From an uncultured Blautia sp. (lineage in GTDB: Bacteria; Bacillota; Clostridia; Lachnospirales; Lachnospiraceae), in contig CAMNTH010000008.1 in assembly GCA_946557785.1 (NCBI GenBank), forward strand, positions 1 through 52,084: a stretch of DNA of 52,084 nt. Direction: 5' to 3'. Numbering within the stretch: the first letter of the stretch is position 1; each line of letters opens with the position of its first letter. Shown here in pieces: positions 49,134-52,084 of the stretch. A program made the translations under genes and the position numbers. The notes beneath the pieces were generated by a model. The model searched no databases. It had not been told where the DNA came from and worked only from the letters and a program-made list of their open reading frames with translations.

Positions 49134-50336
49134 ATGGAAAGAAAAAGGAAGTACCGCTGTTTTCTTCTGTGGTGCCTGGGACTGGATCTGCTGGCGATGG
49201 GCTGGCTTGGATACCGCTATATGGATAGAAAGATCCCGGATGAAATCCAGGTGGAAAAGGGAATGGAACAAAGTGTGCAGGAAATGCTGTCACAGCCGTT
49301 TCTGACCTTTGAGGATGCGGTTACGGTATCCGGAGAGGGCAGTTATCTTCTTCCCTGTAAGCTCCTGGGAGTTGTGCCTTTTAAAAATGTAAAGGTCATG
49401 CCTGCGGACAGTACAAGTGTATATGTTAGCGGAAGCACGGTAGGTCTTTATATGGAGACACAAGGGGTTCTGATCATTGACACAGGCGAGATTACATCAG
49501 AAAACGGAACTGCCCGGGAGCCTGCAAAAAATATTGTAAAACCGGGAGATTACATTGTTGCCTTTAATGAACAAAAGATTTCCAGCAAAAAGGAATTAAT
49601 GGACGATCTTTCCCTTCTGGACGGCGGTAAGGTAACTCTGGATGTAAAAAGAAATGGGGAAACCATTCCCGTTTCGTTAACGCCTGTAAAAGATGCGGAG
49701 GGAAAGTACAAGCTGGGACTGTGGGTTCGGGATGATACTCAGGGAATCGGTACTTTGACGTTTGTGGATTCTATGGCGCATTATGGTGCCCTGGGACATG
49801 GAATCAGCGATGTGGATACCGGCGAACTCCTGGAAATCCAGGATGGAAATCTCTATCAGGCAGAAATCCTGGGAATCCAGAAAGGCTCCAAAGGAAGCCC
49901 GGGCGAGCTTTCCGGTTTGATTCGCTATGAGTCCGGAAGAGTGATCGGTAGTATCAGCCAAAACAGCAGGAATGGTATTTACGGAAAATTCACCGGAGCT
50001 TCAGATTCCGGAATTTCTTTGAAAAAAATGCCGGTAGCCTATAAACAGGAAATGGAGATAGGCCCTGCGTCTATTCTGTGCTGCGTAGAAGGAGAGGTAC
50101 GGGAATATCAGGCTGAGATTACCCAAATTGATATGAATCATGAGGACAGCAATAAAAGCTTTGTGATCCATGTGACAGACCCAAGGCTTTTGAAAGTTAC
50201 CGGAGGAATCATCCAGGGAATGTCTGGAAGCCCCGTAGTACAAAAAGGAAAATTTGTAGGAGCTGTCACACATGTATTTGTCCAGGATTCTACCAGCGGA
50301 TATGGTATATTTGCGGAGACGATGCTGGAACAGTGA
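49134..50336 (+). CDS. spoIVB: SpoIVB serine peptidase
   Basis: 400 residues. SpoIVB is secreted by the forespore and triggers pro-sigma-K processing by cleaving SpoIVFA. An N-terminal membrane segment (FLLWCLGLDLLAMGWLGY), a PDZ domain (KPGDYIVAFNEQKISSKKEL region) and the S55 peptidase domain are visible; the catalytic His lies in GALGHGISD and the Ser in QGMSGSPVVQ. I chose the ATG at 49134 with AAAAGGATG upstream; an earlier start at 49074 lies in the recN terminator. Confidence 0.95.
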   Translation: MERKRKYRCFLLWCLGLDLLAMGWLGYRYMDRKIPDEIQVEKGMEQSVQEMLSQPFLTFEDAVTVSGEGSYLLPCKLLGVVPFKNVKVMPADSTSVYVSGSTVGLYMETQGVLIIDTGEITSENGTAREPAKNIVKPGDYIVAFNEQKISSKKELMDDLSLLDGGKVTLDVKRNGETIPVSLTPVKDAEGKYKLGLWVRDDTQGIGTLTFVDSMAHYGALGHGISDVDTGELLEIQDGNLYQAEILGIQKGSKGSPGELSGLIRYESGRVIGSISQNSRNGIYGKFTGASDSGISLKKMPVAYKQEMEIGPASILCCVEGEVREYQAEITQIDMNHEDSNKSFVIHVTDPRLLKVTGGIIQGMSGSPVVQKGKFVGAVTHVFVQDSTSGYGIFAETMLEQ

Positions 50337-50352
50337 ACATGAGTAGTACCGA

Positions 50353-50393
50353 AAAAGGGCTTCTTGCAGGCACGCTTGTAAGGAAGTCCTTTT
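50353..50393 (+). terminator. Terminator after spoIVB
   Basis: A 13-pair stem (AAAAGGGCTTCTT 50353-50365 with AAGGAAGTCCTTTT 50380-50393, G-T pairs and one bulge) and a short T run. Downstream, 50394-50598 holds only short open pieces: a hydrophobic reading (GTAIVVLIALYFVIKWAFKM) ending at 50467 without a start codon, overlapped by a charged 19-codon piece from 50464. Possibly a decayed small membrane protein. Confidence 0.6.
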
Positions 50394-50598
50394 CTGTTTG
50401 CAGGAACGGCAATTGTTGTTTTGATTGCATTATATTTTGTAATCAAATGGGCATTTAAAATGGCATGATAAAAGCCAGTAAGAAGATAGAAGAAAAGAAA
50501 ACCAGGGATTATTTAAAGGCATAAAAAGTAATATCTACAATAGCACTGCCAAGTCTTTCTTGTTACTTTGCAGATAATCAAATGTATTGGAAGACAAT

Positions 50599-50853
50599 TT
50601 ACAATATTTTTTCCTTGTGGGCTGTTATAATGGTATAACTATAAGCATTAACTGTTATTATACAAGTATCTATGCTGATATACCAGTTCTTACCATTTCT
50701 TGTAATAATAGCGTTTTGTGAATTGATTTTATTTTTGCACCACTCAACAACATCATCTGTATCCAATGACAGATTTCTTTTTATTCGGAAAACGCCCAAT
50801 TCTGTTGTATGTTACTTATCTAAATTATTTAATAATTCATTTGGAAGATTCAT
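50599..50853 (-). pseudogene. DUF3781-family gene with in-frame stop
   Basis: Read from the ATG at 50853 it encodes MNLPNELLNNLDK, then a TAA at 50814-50812, then HTTELGVFRIKRNLSLDTDD and onward to a natural stop. The part after the TAA is the conserved DUF3781 core (DDVVEWCKNKI, RNGKNWYISIDTCIITVNAY, SYTIITAH). The stop replaces a codon that is probably Leu in the family (TTA to TAA needs one change), so the gene looks inactivated, unless translation restarts at a TTG at 50799, which has no ribosome site. The function of DUF3781 is unknown. AAAGGA lies about ten bases before the ATG. Confidence 0.7.
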
Positions 50854-50937
50854 TATATTGTATCCTTTCTTCATCGAATTCAGATCTTATTAAACTGGGA
50901 TATGCTTAAATATTGTTAGAAGTTTAAAATATGAATT

Positions 50938-51855
50938 TTATTTCTGCAGATAAGATACTGATAATTTCGTCCTTCGGTACTCTGTAGGTGTTAAATGATA
51001 ATGCTTTTTAAATAATCTGCAGAAATAGTCTACATTATTAAATCCTGTTTCTTTAGAAATACTATTGATTTTTTTCTCGGTTTTTGAAAGCAAAAGAGCT
51101 GCTTCATTTAAACGATAATTGATAAGGTAATTTATCGGTGTTATATGTAAATATTTGTGAAAAAGGTTCAATACAGTGCTTTTGCTGATTCTTGCATGTC
51201 TGGCAATGTCGTCTAAGGAAATATCGTGTGAGTAATCCTGGTGAATGTACTGCATCATCAACTGTAACCTTGCCTGGGAAGAAATGGAATTGTCTATATG
51301 GTCTTTCGCATATGTAATGTCTGCATTTTCATATAGTTTCAACCAAAGTCTTTGAATAAGAGAGGCTGTGACAAGCTCACATGATGAAACACCATCCTGT
51401 GCTGCAATTATTTGCCTGATAATTGATAAAACTTCTGACTGCCAGGGAACTCCCTTATAAAAAATCTGAAACATTAAGGAGGAAGAAATGACAGGTAAAA
51501 TGTATTTTTGATATATAAAACTATCTTCTGCAGCAATAAAAGAAGGCATACAGACAAAATTTGGAATAATAGCTTCAACAGGAGAATGGAAACGATGGAG
51601 GATTTTGGAGTTAATGAATACTCCATTTCCCTCCGATAAAATAAAATGTTTTTCACCAATCCAAAAAGTCACCGTTCCTGATTCAATATATACAAACTCC
51701 AGTTCAGTATGCCAATGCCATTCGATACAGTTGAAATCAAACAGGGCTAAATTGTCATAATAAAAATGAAATGGATAGCTAGTGTTTCCATGTTTTGCCG
51801 TTTCCATTAAATTTTCATCTGTCATAATCTTGTTATAAGACGTATTATAATTCAT
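50938..51855 (-). CDS. AraC-family transcriptional regulator
   Basis: 305 residues. The N-terminal cupin-type sensor domain (CIEWHWHTELEFVYIESGTV, FWIGEKHF) is followed by the two helix-turn-helix units (DISLDDIARHARISKSTVLN, INSISKETGFNNVDYFCRLF). This type usually senses sugars or glycosides and activates a divergent or nearby operon. AAAGGGTGA precedes the ATG. The gene is AT-richer than the core genes upstream, which fits later acquisition. The divergent gene that starts at the window end may be its target. Confidence 0.93.
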   Translation of the reverse strand: MNYNTSYNKIMTDENLMETAKHGNTSYPFHFYYDNLALFDFNCIEWHWHTELEFVYIESGTVTFWIGEKHFILSEGNGVFINSKILHRFHSPVEAIIPNFVCMPSFIAAEDSFIYQKYILPVISSSLMFQIFYKGVPWQSEVLSIIRQIIAAQDGVSSCELVTASLIQRLWLKLYENADITYAKDHIDNSISSQARLQLMMQYIHQDYSHDISLDDIARHARISKSTVLNLFHKYLHITPINYLINYRLNEAALLLSKTEKKINSISKETGFNNVDYFCRLFKKHYHLTPTEYRRTKLSVSYLQK

Positions 51856-51984
51856 AAGTGAATCACCCTTTAAAACGCGATTTTACGATATTATACAATA
51901 AATATAGGATATAAATCAATGAAAAGTAATGCTTTGTGTTATATACTTCCAAATAACAGAAGGAGGTGATGAAATCCGGAAAAT

Positions 51985-52084
51985 ATGAAGGGTGTTTTTT
52001 GTATGGCGGCGAAAATGCAATTACTGTTTGCTGCAAAAAACAAAAAAGGAAAGAAAGGAATTAAGATTATTATGCCTAATTATC
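51985..52084 (+). CDS. Start of a divergent gene, cut by the window end
   Basis: From the ATG at 51985 the frame stays open to the window end (MKGVFCMAAKMQLLFAAKNK and on, 33 codons). AGGAGGTGAT at 51961-51970 is a strong ribosome site but lies 18 bases from this ATG; a second in-frame ATG is at 52003, and another frame opens at 51969 and closes after 30 codons. So the start is uncertain. I do not recognise the product. Confidence 0.35.
   Translation, partial: MKGVFCMAAKMQLLFAAKNKKGKKGIKIIMPNY

Noticed and set aside
50339..50458. 39-codon frame from ATG 50339 after spoIVB
   Set aside because: It lies across the terminator hairpin, lacks a ribosome site and has no recognisable features.

Overview
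The window looks like chromosome from an anaerobic, spore-forming Firmicute of the class Clostridia, most likely a Lachnospiraceae (Blautia/Ruminococcus-like). The evidence is the complete spoIIIAA-AH operon, the block yqhY-nusB-xseA-xseB-ispA-dxs-tlyA-nadK-argR-recN-spoIVB, a cotJABC spore-coat operon, strong AGGAGG ribosome sites, moderate GC and gut-type glycosidases. The assignment is inference from gene content. I see no rRNA, tRNA or CRISPR array.

Layout. 1-9.8 kb is a carbohydrate and accessory block: a zinc-ribbon/Sel1-repeat protein, a GH3 beta-glucosidase with inverted domain order coupled to a LacI-type regulator, a sorbitol-dehydrogenase-like MDR enzyme with two operator-like palindromes, a MATE exporter and a GH13 alpha-glucosidase. 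9.8-12.9 kb is a TPP-riboswitch operon (riboswitch, terminator, thiamine-binding YkoF/MTH1187-type protein, permease, ThiY-like binding protein, ATPase). 13.1-16.3 kb is a 1049-aa GH106-like glycosidase.

16.3-21.1 kb holds the most striking feature. On the minus strand the operon cotJA-cotJB-cotJC is split: cotJC is interrupted between its Gly62 and Thr63 codons by a 3551-bp element. The element has TACC at both junctions and carries a large serine recombinase, a 47-aa upstream peptide and both subunits of an iron-sulfur L-serine dehydratase. Joining the two outer halves at TACC restores a 209-codon reading frame with all five Mn-catalase ligands (Glu35, Glu65, His68, Glu136, His170). I interpret it as a skin-like intervening element that is probably excised in the mother cell during sporulation and carries metabolic cargo.

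21.2-27.6 kb is a TetR-controlled pair: an MMPL/RND transporter and a 1142-aa secreted heptad-repeat protein, with two matching TetR-type operators. 27.6-33.3 kb holds a candidate structured leader RNA, an FtsW/RodA/SpoVE protein, acpP, gltX, a UvrD-type helicase and a phosphopantetheinyl transferase. 33.4-38.2 kb is the SpoIIIA operon, whose first gene lacks a canonical start near its ribosome site. 38.3-50.3 kb is prfC and the nusB-to-spoIVB block. 50.4 kb to the end is AT-richer accessory DNA: a DUF3781 gene with an in-frame stop, an AraC regulator and the start of a divergent gene. spo0A, which normally follows spoIVB, is not there.
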